A stretch of 27,615 nt of DNA from JBBPZA01 sp038199375 (GTDB lineage: Bacteria; Actinomycetota; Thermoleophilia; Solirubrobacterales; Solirubrobacteraceae). The position numbers and the translations under genes were made by a program. The stretch covers positions 1 through 27,615 of the forward strand of contig JBBPZA010000034.1 in the NCBI GenBank assembly GCA_038199375.1, in the 5' to 3' direction. Positions 1-10,118 of the stretch are shown piece by piece. The stretch's first letter is position 1; each line of letters opens with the position of its first letter. The notes under the pieces were generated by a model. It had not been told where the DNA came from, searched no databases, and saw only the letters and a list, made by a program, of their open reading frames with translations.

Positions 1-4
1 CGTG

Positions 5-226
5 CTACTTCGGCTTGAAGACGCCGCGCAGCACGAAGAAGCACACGGCGGCGAGCACGAGCAGGAGGATCGGCAGCGAGGCCCCGATCACGCCGAAGAT
101 CGCGAGCAGCAACCCGACCGTCCCGGCGATCGCGAGCCCGCCCGTGGCGAGGACGAGCAGGTAGGCGCGCCTCGCGCGCTGTGCGCGGGACGTCCGCCCG
201 CCGCGACGTCGCTCCAGGTCGGCCAT
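5..226 (-). CDS. Small two-helix membrane protein, unknown function
   Basis: Encodes 73 residues starting at an ATG (224-226) and ending in TAG at 5-7. The first 20 residues are strongly basic (Arg-rich, MADLERRRGG...) and should sit in the cytoplasm by the positive-inside rule. Two hydrophobic stretches follow, roughly residues 21-43 and 46-67, separated by a short glycine turn, then a short basic tail. No catalytic motif is visible. It is on the same strand as the hemolysin III-like gene, 95 bases downstream of that gene's stop, so the two could be co-transcribed. I recognise no family; small basic two-helix proteins are common in actinobacteria. The ORF is real-looking because of its composition and a clean start, but its function is unknown. 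Confidence 0.6.
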   Translation of the reverse strand: MADLERRRGGRTSRAQRARRAYLLVLATGGLAIAGTVGLLLAIFGVIGASLPILLLVLAAVCFFVLRGVFKPK

Positions 227-321
227 CGACCCGAGGGTAGCGGAGCGCGTGGTGCCGACCGCTGGCGGGGCGCCCCGGAGACGGGTCGGCGCGGACGCGT
301 CGGCGTCGCGCCGGAAGCCTC

Positions 322-1170
322 TCAGCCTGCCCGTGGCAGCACGAAGAAGGCGATTGCCGCGAACTGGGAGAGCGCCGCGACGATGGTCAGCGCATGGAAG
401 ATCTCGTGGTAGCCGAAGACCGCGGGGACGGGGTCGGGCCGTTCGACCGCGTAGACGACCGCCCCTGTGGTGTAGAGGGCGCCGCCGATCCCGACGAGCA
501 CGACGGCGAGCACCCCCAGCTCGGAGGTCAGCTCGGGCCCGGCGAGGATCGCGAACCATCCCAGGGAGATGTAGGTCAGGGCGCTCAGCCACTTGGGTGA
601 GTCGAACCAGACCAACTGGAGGAGGATCCCGCCCAGCGCGCCGCCCCACACGCCGGCGAGCACGATCGTGGAGAAGGTGCCGTCGAGCACGAGCAGCGCG
701 AAGGGCGTGTAGGTCCCGGCGATCAGCACGAAGATCATCGCGTGGTCCAGGCGGCGCATCCACCGCCGTGCGCGCGGCGACCACGAGATGCGGTGATAGA
801 GCGCGCTCGTTCCGAAGAGGCCGGACACCGAGAAGGCGTAGATCGCGCACGCGAGGCGAGCCTCTCCGGTCGGCGCGAAGGCGACGAGCAGAGCGCCGAC
901 GACGAGCGAGACGAAGAAGGCGTACTGGTGGGTCACCCCGCGAAAGCGCGGCTTGACCTTGGCCAGCGCGGCCTCGGCCTGCGCCCGGGCGGCACCGGCC
1001 TGCTCGCGGGCGGCGTCCGCGCCGGCGCGCGCTCTGTCTGCGGCCTTTCCCGCCGCGTCGCTCGCGCCGGTCCGCGCCGCCTCGCCGGCCGCTCGTGCAC
1101 GCCCGCGCGCGGCTTCCATTCGACCGTTGGCTGGTCCGTCAGGGCCGCTGCCTGGTCCGGTGTCTTCCAT
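322..1170 (-). CDS. Hemolysin III / PAQR-family membrane protein with Ala-rich N-terminal helix
   Basis: 282 residues from the ATG at 1168-1170. The C-terminal two thirds is a typical hemolysin III (YqfA/PAQR) domain with about seven membrane helices beginning near residue 80 (RFRGVTHQYAFF). The metal-site residues of the PAQR fold are visible: SALYH (H126), LDH (D142, H143) and a closing HEIFH (H255, H259). These families are seven-helix membrane proteins proposed to be zinc-dependent hydrolases; the bacterial substrate is not established. Residues 18-75 are an extra soluble segment, almost all Ala, Arg, Glu, Gly and Gln with a repeating amphipathic pattern, like an apolipoprotein or LEA helix; ordinary family members of about 210-220 residues lack it. 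A second in-frame ATG at residue 18 is possible. Divergent from glcD, 160 bases away. Confidence 0.85.
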   Translation of the reverse strand: MEDTGPGSGPDGPANGRMEAARGRARAAGEAARTGASDAAGKAADRARAGADAAREQAGAARAQAEAALAKVKPRFRGVTHQYAFFVSLVVGALLVAFAPTGEARLACAIYAFSVSGLFGTSALYHRISWSPRARRWMRRLDHAMIFVLIAGTYTPFALLVLDGTFSTIVLAGVWGGALGGILLQLVWFDSPKWLSALTYISLGWFAILAGPELTSELGVLAVVLVGIGGALYTTGAVVYAVERPDPVPAVFGYHEIFHALTIVAALSQFAAIAFFVLPRAG

Positions 1171-1330
1171 CCCTGCTTCAGAGTACCGTCGAGGCGGCTG
1201 AGCAGCAGGCGGTGGACGCTTGTCGCAGAAAAGCCCGTGGCCGCGGCGGCGCAGACGGCCGGGGCCCGCCCGAGCGCGATGCCGCCATCGACGTGCCCGG
1301 GCCCGTGGTGGCGTAGCCTGCGTGGCCGAG

Positions 1331-2899
1331 ATGGCCGAAGAGGAGCTCGCGCACGAAGGCCCGAACGGAGCCCCGACCGCGGGAGGCGGCTCCACGCCGC
1401 ACGCGCCGACGGCGCTCGACGAGGACGAGGCGCGGCGGGAGGTCGCCGCGCGGGCGGACGCGCTCGTCACCCGGCTGCGCGAGATCTGCGGCGATCCGCA
1501 CGTCTACACCCATCCCCACCAGCTGCGCACCTACGAGTCCGACGGGCTGCTGCACTACCGCGCGAGCCCGCGTGCGGTAGTCCTTCCCTCGACCGCCGAG
1601 GAGGTGCGCGACGTGGTCCGCGCATGCCACGGCGAGCGGGTGCCCTTCGTCGCGCGCGGGGCCGGGAGCGGCCTGAGCGGAGGCGCGCTGCCGGTGGAGG
1701 ACGGCATCCTCATCGGCCTCTCGCGCCTGCGCCGCGTGCTCGAGGTCGACCTCGTCAACCAGCGCGTGGTCGTCGAGCCGGGAGTGACCAACACCGAGGT
1801 CTCCAAGGCGGTCGCGCCCACCCACTTCTACCCGCCCGATCCCTCGTCGCAGGTCGTCTGCACCATCGGGGGCAACGTGGCCGAGAACTCGGGCGGGGCG
1901 CACTGCTTCAAGTACGGCTTCACGACGAACTACGTCACCGGCCTGGAGGTGGTGCTCTCCGACGGCGAGCTCGTCGAGCTCGGGGGAAAGGCGGCCGACG
2001 GGCCGGGCTACGACCTGCTCGGGGCCTTCGTGGGCTCGGAGGGCACCCTCGGGATCGCCACGAAGATCACGCTGCGGGTGTGCCCGGTGCCCGAGCACGT
2101 CCGGATCCTGGTCGCCTTCTTCGACACGACCGAGGCGGCCGCCGCGACGGTCTCCGACGTGGTCGACGCCGGAATCGTCCCGGCGGCGATCGAGATGATG
2201 GACGGGCCGGCGATCCGGGCCGCCGAGCCGATGGCCAACGCCGGCTTTCGCACCGACGCCGGCGCCGCGCTGCTCGTCGAGCTCGACGGGTCGCGAGCCG
2301 AGGTGAGCGCGCGCTTCGAGGGGCTCAACGAGGTCTGCGAGCGCAACGGCTCGATCGAGATCAAGGTGGCGGCCGACGAGGCCGAGGCCCAGCGCTTCTG
2401 GCGGGCGCGCAAGGCCGCCTTCCCGGCCATGGGTCGCATCAGCACCCACTACTTCGTCCAGGACGGGGTGCTCCCGCGCACGAAGCTGACCGAGGTCCTC
2501 AAGCGGATCGAGGAGCTCGGAGAGGAGTACGGGCTGCAGGTGGCAAACGTCTTTCACGCCGGCGACGGCAACCTGCACCCCCTCGTCTGCTACGACGGCG
2601 CGACCGAGGGGGAAGCGCAGCGCGCCGAGGAGCTCTCGGGGCTCATCCTCTCGGCGTGCGTCGAGGCGGGCGGGTCGATCACCGGCGAGCACGGGGTCGG
2701 GGTTGACAAGATGTGCTACATGCCAAAGATCTTCGGACCGGACGATCTCGCGGCGTTCGAGCGCCTGAGGCGCGCCTTCGACCCCGAAGGGCTCGCCAAT
2801 CCGGGCAAGGTCATGCCGACCCCGCGCCTGTGCGGCGAGGTCCCGGGACCTTACCGCCAGCATCCGCTCGAGGTCGCCGGCGTGGCGGAGCGGTTCTGA
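1331..2899 (+). CDS. glcD: Glycolate oxidase subunit GlcD (FAD-linked 2-hydroxyacid dehydrogenase)
   Basis: 522 residues. Oxidises glycolate (or a related 2-hydroxyacid) to glyoxylate with FAD as part of the GlcDEF complex. The FAD-binding type-4 domain spans roughly residues 75-260, with RGAGSGLSGGALP, the PPDPSS motif, GGNVAENSGG and GSEGTLGIATKITL. The C-terminal FAD-oxidase domain carries VFHAGDGNLHPL (around residue 407) and GGSITGEHGVG, as in GlcD and D-lactate dehydrogenases. The length is slightly above the usual 490-500 because of an acidic, Pro/Ala-rich N-terminal extension of about 40 residues. An ATG at 1331 was chosen; a GTG three codons upstream (1322) is possible and no strong ribosome binding site decides. 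The stop overlaps the glcE start (TGATG). D-lactate specificity cannot be excluded from sequence alone, but the glcE/glcF/malate synthase neighbours favour glycolate. Confidence 0.92.
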   Translation: MAEEELAHEGPNGAPTAGGGSTPHAPTALDEDEARREVAARADALVTRLREICGDPHVYTHPHQLRTYESDGLLHYRASPRAVVLPSTAEEVRDVVRACHGERVPFVARGAGSGLSGGALPVEDGILIGLSRLRRVLEVDLVNQRVVVEPGVTNTEVSKAVAPTHFYPPDPSSQVVCTIGGNVAENSGGAHCFKYGFTTNYVTGLEVVLSDGELVELGGKAADGPGYDLLGAFVGSEGTLGIATKITLRVCPVPEHVRILVAFFDTTEAAAATVSDVVDAGIVPAAIEMMDGPAIRAAEPMANAGFRTDAGAALLVELDGSRAEVSARFEGLNEVCERNGSIEIKVAADEAEAQRFWRARKAAFPAMGRISTHYFVQDGVLPRTKLTEVLKRIEELGEEYGLQVANVFHAGDGNLHPLVCYDGATEGEAQRAEELSGLILSACVEAGGSITGEHGVGVDKMCYMPKIFGPDDLAAFERLRRAFDPEGLANPGKVMPTPRLCGEVPGPYRQHPLEVAGVAERF

Positions 2900-4167
2900 T
2901 GACGGAGACCGCCGCGTCTGTGTCGAGCGAGCCCTTCGCCGAGCGTTCGCCCGCGGGTGGACCGCCGGCCGAGCGGCAGGACCCCTCGAGCCGGCCGCTC
3001 GCCGAGCGCGGGGCTGTCCCGAGCGAGCCGCTCCCCACCGAGACCCCCGCTTCCGCCCAGGAGGTCGCAGAGCTCCTTCGCTCCTGCTCTGAGGAGGGCC
3101 GCCGCGTGCGGATCGTCGGAGGCGCGACGAAGCTCGGATGGGGCAATCCCGTCGAGGCCGACCTGCGCCTGTCGACCTCGGGCCTGACGGAGATCGTCGA
3201 GCACGACCCCGGCGACCTCACCGCCGTGCTTGCGCCCGGGCTGCCGCTCGCCGAGGCGCAGGCCGCCTTCGCCCGCGCGGGACAGAGGCTCTCACTCGAC
3301 CCTCCCCTCGGCGAGGACGAGGGCGCCACGATCGGCGGCGTGGTGGCCGCCGGCGACCTCGGGCCGCTGCGCCACCGCTTCGGCGCGATCCGCGACCTGG
3401 TCATCGGCGTCGTCGTCGCCCTCCCCGACGGCACCCTGGCCCGCGCCGGAGGGAAGGTCATCAAGAACGTCGCCGGCTACGACCTGGCCAAGCTCAACGC
3501 GGGCGCCTTCGGGACGCTGGGGGTCGTCGTCGAGGTCTGCGTCCGCCTGCACCCGCTGCCCCAGCAGACGGCCAGCGCGGCGGCGAGCACCGAGGACCCC
3601 GCGGCCCTCGCCCGCGCGGCGCGCCGGATCGCCCACAGCCCGCTGGAGAGCGAGGCGCTGGACGTCGCCTGGCGCGACGGGCAGGGCGGGGTCCTGGCCC
3701 GCTATGCCGGGGAGACAGCCCCCGAGCAGGCGCGCGACGCCGCCGCGCTGCTCGAGGAGGAGGGCCTTCCGGCCCACGTGCACGAGGACGACGGGAAGCC
3801 CTGGGCTCAGCAGCGCGCCGGGCAGCGCTCGCCCGATGGCGTACTGATCGGCGTCGCCGGCCTCCTCGGCGACCTCGAGCGCGTCGTGTCGCTGGCCGAG
3901 GAGACCGGCGGCGCGCTGGTGGGCCGCGCGGCGATCGGGACCACCTGGCTGCGCCTTCCCGAGGCCGACCTCGCCTCTGTGGAGCGAGTGCGCCACGCGC
4001 TGGCCCCGCACGCCTGCACCGTGCTCGACGCGCCGGAGGAGATGCGCGCCGCACTGGACCCCTGGCCGGCGCTCGAGCCCGGCCTGCTCGCCCTCTCGCG
4101 CCGGCTCAAGGAGCGCTTCGACCCCGACGGCGTGTGCAACCCCGGCCTGTTCGCGGGAGGGCTCTAG
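2899..4167 (+). CDS. glcE: Glycolate oxidase FAD-binding subunit GlcE
   Basis: 422 residues from an ATG that overlaps the glcD stop by one base (TGATG), implying translational coupling. A second FAD-binding type-4 domain begins near residue 50. Visible motifs are VGGATKLGWGNP (about residue 72), GATIGGVVAAGDLGPLRHRFG, GGKVIKNVAGYDLAKLNAG and GTLGVVVEVCVRLHPLP, which are typical of GlcE. GlcE is normally about 350-400 residues. The excess here is an N-terminal stretch of about 45 residues with imperfect repeats (SEPFAER, GPPAER, SRPLAER, SEPLPTE) that looks disordered. GlcE lacks the large C-terminal oxidase domain of GlcD and acts with GlcD and the iron-sulfur subunit GlcF at the cytoplasmic membrane (known for the family). 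Confidence 0.9.
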   Translation: MTETAASVSSEPFAERSPAGGPPAERQDPSSRPLAERGAVPSEPLPTETPASAQEVAELLRSCSEEGRRVRIVGGATKLGWGNPVEADLRLSTSGLTEIVEHDPGDLTAVLAPGLPLAEAQAAFARAGQRLSLDPPLGEDEGATIGGVVAAGDLGPLRHRFGAIRDLVIGVVVALPDGTLARAGGKVIKNVAGYDLAKLNAGAFGTLGVVVEVCVRLHPLPQQTASAAASTEDPAALARAARRIAHSPLESEALDVAWRDGQGGVLARYAGETAPEQARDAAALLEEEGLPAHVHEDDGKPWAQQRAGQRSPDGVLIGVAGLLGDLERVVSLAEETGGALVGRAAIGTTWLRLPEADLASVERVRHALAPHACTVLDAPEEMRAALDPWPALEPGLLALSRRLKERFDPDGVCNPGLFAGGL

Positions 4168-4169
4168 CG

Positions 4170-5562
4170 ATGGCCGTCCCCCCAAAGTCGACCCTGGAGG
4201 GCTCGAGCCAGAGCCCGGCCAAGCCCACCGTCGCCATTTCGAGCCACTACCCAGCCGGTGGGGCGCAGGGCGCCCCGCGGCCCGGCCCGGTGGGCGACGA
4301 CCACCAGCCGGCCCTCGCCGACCTGCTGGGCGACTGCGTCCACTGCGGCTTCTGCCTGCCCACCTGCCCCACCTACGTCCTGTGGGGCGAGGAGATGGAC
4401 TCGCCGCGCGGGCGGATCGTGCTCATGGCCGAGAGCCTCCAGGAGGACGGCGACGTTCTTCTGTCAAACGAGCTCGTCGGCCACCTCGACAACTGCCTGG
4501 GCTGCATGGCCTGCGTGACCTCGTGCCCGTCGGGGGTCAAGTACGACCAGCTCATCGCCCGCGCGCGCCCGCAGGTGGAGCGCCGCTTCCGCCGCCCCGG
4601 CTACGAGCGCCTGTTCCGCTGGGCGATCTTCGCGACCTTCCCGAGGCCGGGCCGCCTGCGGGCGATGGCGCCCTTCGCCGCGCTCGCCGGCCGCCTGGGG
4701 CTCGACCGCGCCGCCCTGCGCCTTCCCCTCCCCCCGCGCGTGCGGGCGATGATCGCGCTCGCCCCTGAGGTGCCCGTCCGCGCGGCGGTCCGGCGCCTGC
4801 GCGAGACGACCGCCGCACAAGGGGAGTCGCGGGGCACCGTCGCCCTGCTCCAGGGCTGCGTGCAGCGTGTCTTCTTCGGCGACGTCAACGAGGCGACCCT
4901 CGCCGTCCTGTCGGCCGAGGGCTTCGAGGTCCACGCGCCCCGCGCGCCACGCTGCTGCGGCTCGCTGATGATGCACTCCGGCTACGAGGACGAGGCGCGG
5001 GTGCTTGCCAAGCAGACCATCGAGGCGCTCGAGGGCTACGAGCGGGTTGTCGTCAACGCGGCCGGGTGCGGCTCGGGAATGAAGGAGTACCGCCACCTGC
5101 TCGACGACGAGCCCGAGTGGGCCCAGCGGGCGGCGGACTTCAGCGACAAGGTGATCGACGTCCACGAGCTGCTCGCCGAGCATGAGCCGCGCGCGCCCCG
5201 CCACACGCTCGAGATGAAGGTCGTCTACCACGATGCCTGTCACCTCGCCCACGCCCAGGGGGTGACCCAGCAGCCACGCGAGCTGCTGCGCTCCATCCCC
5301 GGCCTGGAGCTGCTCGAGCCCGACGAGGCGGAGATCTGCTGCGGCTCGGCCGGGATCTACAACCTGATAAAGCCCGAGGCCGCCGGGGAGCTGGGCCGCC
5401 GCAAGGAGGGCCACCTGCGCGCCACGGGGGCCGAGGCGATCGCCGCCGCCAACCCCGGGTGCTCGCTGCAGATCGCGGCCTGCGCGCCCGAGGGAGAGGC
5501 GCCGCTTCCGGTCTATCACCCGATGGAGCTGCTCGCCATGTCGATCGAAGGGAGACCACCAG

Positions 5563-5582
<20 letters not shown>
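4170..5582 (+). CDS. glcF: Glycolate oxidase iron-sulfur subunit GlcF
   Basis: 470 residues from an ATG two bases after the glcE stop, preceded by a good GGGAGG ribosome binding site at 4155-4160. It has two 4Fe-4S ferredoxin clusters: CVHCGFCLPTC (C56, C59, C62, C66) and CLGCMACVTSC (C109, C112, C115, C119), each followed by the usual Pro. The two CCG domains that bind further redox centres in the heterodisulfide-reductase/GlcF family follow, with RCCGSLMMHSG at about residue 262 and ICCGSAGIYN at about 390. GlcF passes electrons from the flavin subunits to the respiratory chain. Roughly 40 N-terminal residues before the first cluster are Pro/Gly-rich. The 3' end overlaps the malate synthase start by 20 bases. 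Confidence 0.93.
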
Positions 5583-7151
<1,569 letters not shown>

Positions 7152-7173
<22 letters not shown>

Positions 7174-7535
7174 AGGCGGCGAAGGAAGGCGCCTGCCCCT
7201 TCCACCTCTATTCCACTCTCCCGCACCCGGGCGGCGAGTCCGGCGTCGGAGGTGGCGACGACGAGGTCGCCGGCCTCGGCCTCCTGCGCAGTGAGTGCAG
7301 CGATGTCGTCGTCGGCCGCATTCGGTCCGCGGCGCGAGGCGAAGCGCACGGCGACCGCGTCGCCTCCGTCCAGCGCGAAGGGCCCCCCATCGAAGAAGAC
7401 CGTCACCTCGTCGCCCGTCCGCCGTGCGAAGGCGACGAGCTCGGAGACCAGGCGGCTCATCGCCGCGGGCCGGTCTCGCCACCAGCCGTCCGGGCGCGAG
7501 CCCATGACGTTGTTGCCGTCGACGATCCACCTCAT
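7152..7535 (-). CDS. YacP-like NYN-domain nuclease
   Basis: 127 residues from the ATG at 7533-7535, which overlaps the methyltransferase stop (ATGA). It opens with the NYN/PIN-like core MRWIVDGNNVMGSRPDGWWRD; the conserved Asp-Gly-Asn-Asn supplies acidic metal-binding residues. Further conserved elements are VTVFFDGGP, a middle ADDDI cluster, and VVATSDAGLAARVRESG. This resembles the NYN_YacP family of small RNase-like proteins, some of which act in ribosomal RNA maturation or mRNA decay; the actual substrate here is unknown. At 127 residues it is shorter than YacP/Rae1 (about 170). It is the last gene of the fadD-methyltransferase-NYN run and its tail overlaps the end of aceB on the opposite strand by 22 bases. 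Confidence 0.8.
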
Positions 7536-8197
7536 CGCGCCCCACTGCGCCTCTGCCTCCGTCGCCGCGGGGACACGAAGTGGTCCCAGGGCCGGTCGTC
7601 CTCCGCGGCCTTGCGAAGGACGAGCAGGTTGTCGGTCCCCTCCGCAGTTGGCTCGTAGGCACGGTTGACCGCTATGAAGTCGACCGCCGCGCGCACCGAT
7701 GGCATCCACAGGTCGTGGAGAGCAACCCGGCCGTCGACGTCGAGCAGGCGATCGGCGAAGTGAAAGTCAACGAGGGTTGAGTCGAAGAGGTGCAGGCCGT
7801 CGATGAACGCGAGGTCGAAGCGCTCCCCGCGCGCGGCAAGGTCGGCGAGCGTCTCGTCGGAGCGGCGCTCGACCACCCGCACGCGGCCGTCAAGGCGCGC
7901 CCGTGCAACGTTGAGGATGCCGATCGACCGCCAGTCGCTTCGCTGAAACGGATCGATCGCGACGTGCTCGCCCTCGTGGGCGCCCGCGAGAGCGAGGGTG
8001 GAGAGCCCGTAGGCCATACCGACCTCGACCGTCCGCGCGGCGCCGTGGTCGCGCACGCAACGGGCGAGCGCGAGCGCCTCGTCGCGGGCGATGCTGGTCG
8101 GCCGCACGGGGTGGCGCTCTGAGTGCTCGTCCTCGACCTCCCCGGTCTCGTAGATCTGCTCGAGGAGGGGCGGGAGTGCCGCGACCTCGCCGCTCAC
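7532..8197 (-). CDS. Class I SAM-dependent methyltransferase
   Basis: 221 residues, starting at a GTG (8195-8197) with an AGGAG ribosome binding site about 11 bases upstream. Motif I is VEVGMAYGLSTLALA (residues about 57-71). An acidic motif II region has VAIDPFQ, motif IV is FDLAFIDGLHLFDSTL and motif VI is DGRVALHD, which together describe a Rossmann-fold methyltransferase close to the Methyltransf_24/O-methyltransferase group. The IDG.H element recalls TylF-like and caffeoyl-CoA O-methyltransferase-like enzymes. The substrate cannot be read from the sequence. It lies 46 bases downstream of fadD and overlaps the NYN nuclease start by four bases, so it is probably co-transcribed with both. 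The C-terminus is strongly basic (PRRRRQRRSGAR). Confidence 0.85.
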   Translation of the reverse strand: MSGEVAALPPLLEQIYETGEVEDEHSERHPVRPTSIARDEALALARCVRDHGAARTVEVGMAYGLSTLALAGAHEGEHVAIDPFQRSDWRSIGILNVARARLDGRVRVVERRSDETLADLAARGERFDLAFIDGLHLFDSTLVDFHFADRLLDVDGRVALHDLWMPSVRAAVDFIAVNRAYEPTAEGTDNLLVLRKAAEDDRPWDHFVSPRRRRQRRSGAR

Positions 8198-8243
8198 CGG
8201 GCGCCGGTCTCCTCGAGCGGCGCCCGCCCGGTGACCGGCGGGC

Positions 8244-10076
8244 TCACTCCGCGTACATCGCCTCGATCTGCTCGGCGTACTTCTCGGCGATCGGCTTTCG
8301 CTTGAGCTTCATGGTCGGGGTGAGCTCGTCGCCGCCAGGCGCCCAGTCGCCCTGCACGATGTGGAACTTCTTGATCTGCTCCACGCGCGAGAGCTTCTCG
8401 TTGGCGGCGTCGACGCCGTCCTGGACCGCGGCGCGGATCTTCTCCTCGCCGGCGAGCTCGTCGATCGTCTCGCCCGCCACGTCGTTGATCTTGGCCCACG
8501 CCGGCGCGAAGTCGGCGTCGAGCACGATCAGCGCGGTGTTGTAGGGCCGCCCGTCGCCGATCGCGACGACCTGGCCGATGAGCGGACTGGCGCCCTTGAG
8601 CACCGACTCGATGTTGGCGGGCGACATGTTCTTGCCCGCGGAGTTGATGATGATCTCCTTCTTGCGATCGACGATCGTGAGATAGCCGTCCTCGTCGAAC
8701 CGGCCGATGTCTCCGGTGGCCAGCCATCCGTCCTCGTCGAGGCATTCCTTGGTCTGGTCGGGCGCGTTGCGGTAGCCGAGCATGACGATGCCGCCGCGGA
8801 CCAGGACCTCGCCGTCGTCGGCCAGCTTGATCTCGACGCCGGGGTTGGCCGGCCCGACCGTCCCGATCTTCACCTTCCCGGGCGGGTTGCACGCGCCCGC
8901 CCCGCAGGTCTCCGACATGCCCCACAGCTCGCCCAGCTCGATGCCGATCGCATGGAAGAACTCCAGGACCTCCTTCGGCGTCGGCGCGGCTCCGACGTTC
9001 ACGGAGATCGCCTGGTCGAGCCCGAGGTGCGTGCGCAGATTGGAGAACAGCGCCTTGTCGGCCGCGGCGACCTTCTCGGCCAGCTCGTCGGGCACCGGCT
9101 CGGAGGCCTGCTCGAGGCGGACCTTCTCGGTTGCCGCTCGCAGCGCGGCCTCCATCGGCTCCCGCTGCTCGGCGGGGGCGGCCTGGGCCATCGTCTCCAG
9201 CCCCGCCTTGAGCTTCTCCCAGATCCGCGGCACCGCGAAGAACCACGTGGGCCGTACGGCCGGCAGGTAGCTCAGAATGTCGCGCGGGTTGTCGCAGCAG
9301 GTGACGGTCATGCCGTACATGATCGGCAGATAGTGGTGGGCGACCCGCTCGGCGACGTGTGCGGCGGGCAGCCAGGAGATGACCCGCGACTCGTCGGGGA
9401 ACCGGATGAGCTCCTCGATCCCCTCGACGGCGCTCAGGAGGTTGCGGTGGGCGAGCTGCACCCCCTTGGGAGGGCCCGTCGTTCCGGATGTGTAGATGAG
9501 CGTGAGGACGTCGTCTGGCTCGATCTCGCGCACCGCGGCCTCGACGTCGAAGTCTGGGTCCGACCCCTCGACCTCGCTCAGCGCCGTCGTTCCCTCCGGC
9601 AGCTCTGCCGCCTGCCCCCCGGACGGGGGGTCGATGACGATCACGTGCTCGAGGCCGCTCGCGTCCTCCCGGGCCTCCAGCAGCTGAGGGAGATAGGTCT
9701 GCTCGACGATGGCGACCTTCGGCTCGGCGTCGTCGAGGAGGTAGGCGATCTGGTCGGGCGTGTAGGTCTGGTAGATCGAGAAGGGCGTCGCGCCGAGCGC
9801 CATGACCGCGAGGTCGGCGAGGTGGAACTCGGGGCGGTTGGAGAGCATGATCGCCACGGGGTCCCCGCGCCGGACGCCGAGCTTGGCCAGGCCGCCGGCG
9901 AGCGCGTCGGCACGGTCGCGCAGCTGCGCCCAGGTCAGCGACACCTCGTCGTCCTTGGTCCGCACGGCGACGCGATCGGGCACGCTCTCGACCGTGCGCC
10001 GGAACGCCTCGGCGATCGTCGGCGCGTCGATCGACCGGCCGCGCTCGGACGCCTGGGTGACGGTGCTGCTCTCCAT
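8244..10076 (-). CDS. fadD: Long-chain fatty-acid--CoA ligase (AMP-forming, FadD15-like)
   Basis: 610 residues. Activates fatty acids to acyl-CoA through an acyl-adenylate. The P-loop-like AMP motif YTSGTTGPPKGVQLAH is at about residue 193. Other landmarks are the GELWGMSETCGAG element, the motif GWLATGDIGRFDEDGYLTI and the hinge/linker DRKKEIIINSAGKNMSPANIE near residue 465, followed by the small C-terminal domain with EQIKKFHI. The length and motif spelling match the actinobacterial long-chain synthetases of the FadD15 type rather than short-chain synthetases. The start ATG has a GGGAGGGA ribosome binding site about 10 bases upstream. It is the first gene of a run with the methyltransferase and NYN nuclease. 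The gene lies 42 bases after the stop of the TSP3 protein on the same strand. Confidence 0.93.
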   Translation of the reverse strand: MESSTVTQASERGRSIDAPTIAEAFRRTVESVPDRVAVRTKDDEVSLTWAQLRDRADALAGGLAKLGVRRGDPVAIMLSNRPEFHLADLAVMALGATPFSIYQTYTPDQIAYLLDDAEPKVAIVEQTYLPQLLEAREDASGLEHVIVIDPPSGGQAAELPEGTTALSEVEGSDPDFDVEAAVREIEPDDVLTLIYTSGTTGPPKGVQLAHRNLLSAVEGIEELIRFPDESRVISWLPAAHVAERVAHHYLPIMYGMTVTCCDNPRDILSYLPAVRPTWFFAVPRIWEKLKAGLETMAQAAPAEQREPMEAALRAATEKVRLEQASEPVPDELAEKVAAADKALFSNLRTHLGLDQAISVNVGAAPTPKEVLEFFHAIGIELGELWGMSETCGAGACNPPGKVKIGTVGPANPGVEIKLADDGEVLVRGGIVMLGYRNAPDQTKECLDEDGWLATGDIGRFDEDGYLTIVDRKKEIIINSAGKNMSPANIESVLKGASPLIGQVVAIGDGRPYNTALIVLDADFAPAWAKINDVAGETIDELAGEEKIRAAVQDGVDAANEKLSRVEQIKKFHIVQGDWAPGGDELTPTMKLKRKPIAEKYAEQIEAMYAE

Positions 10077-10118
10077 CCTCGGATTCCCTCCCTCGCTTGC
10101 GACGGAACGCTAGCGGCT

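Noticed and set aside
3138..4169. Upstream extension of the glcF frame through glcE
   Set aside because: The extension is antisense-like Arg-rich code in the wrong frame of glcE; ATG 4170 has a proper ribosome binding site.
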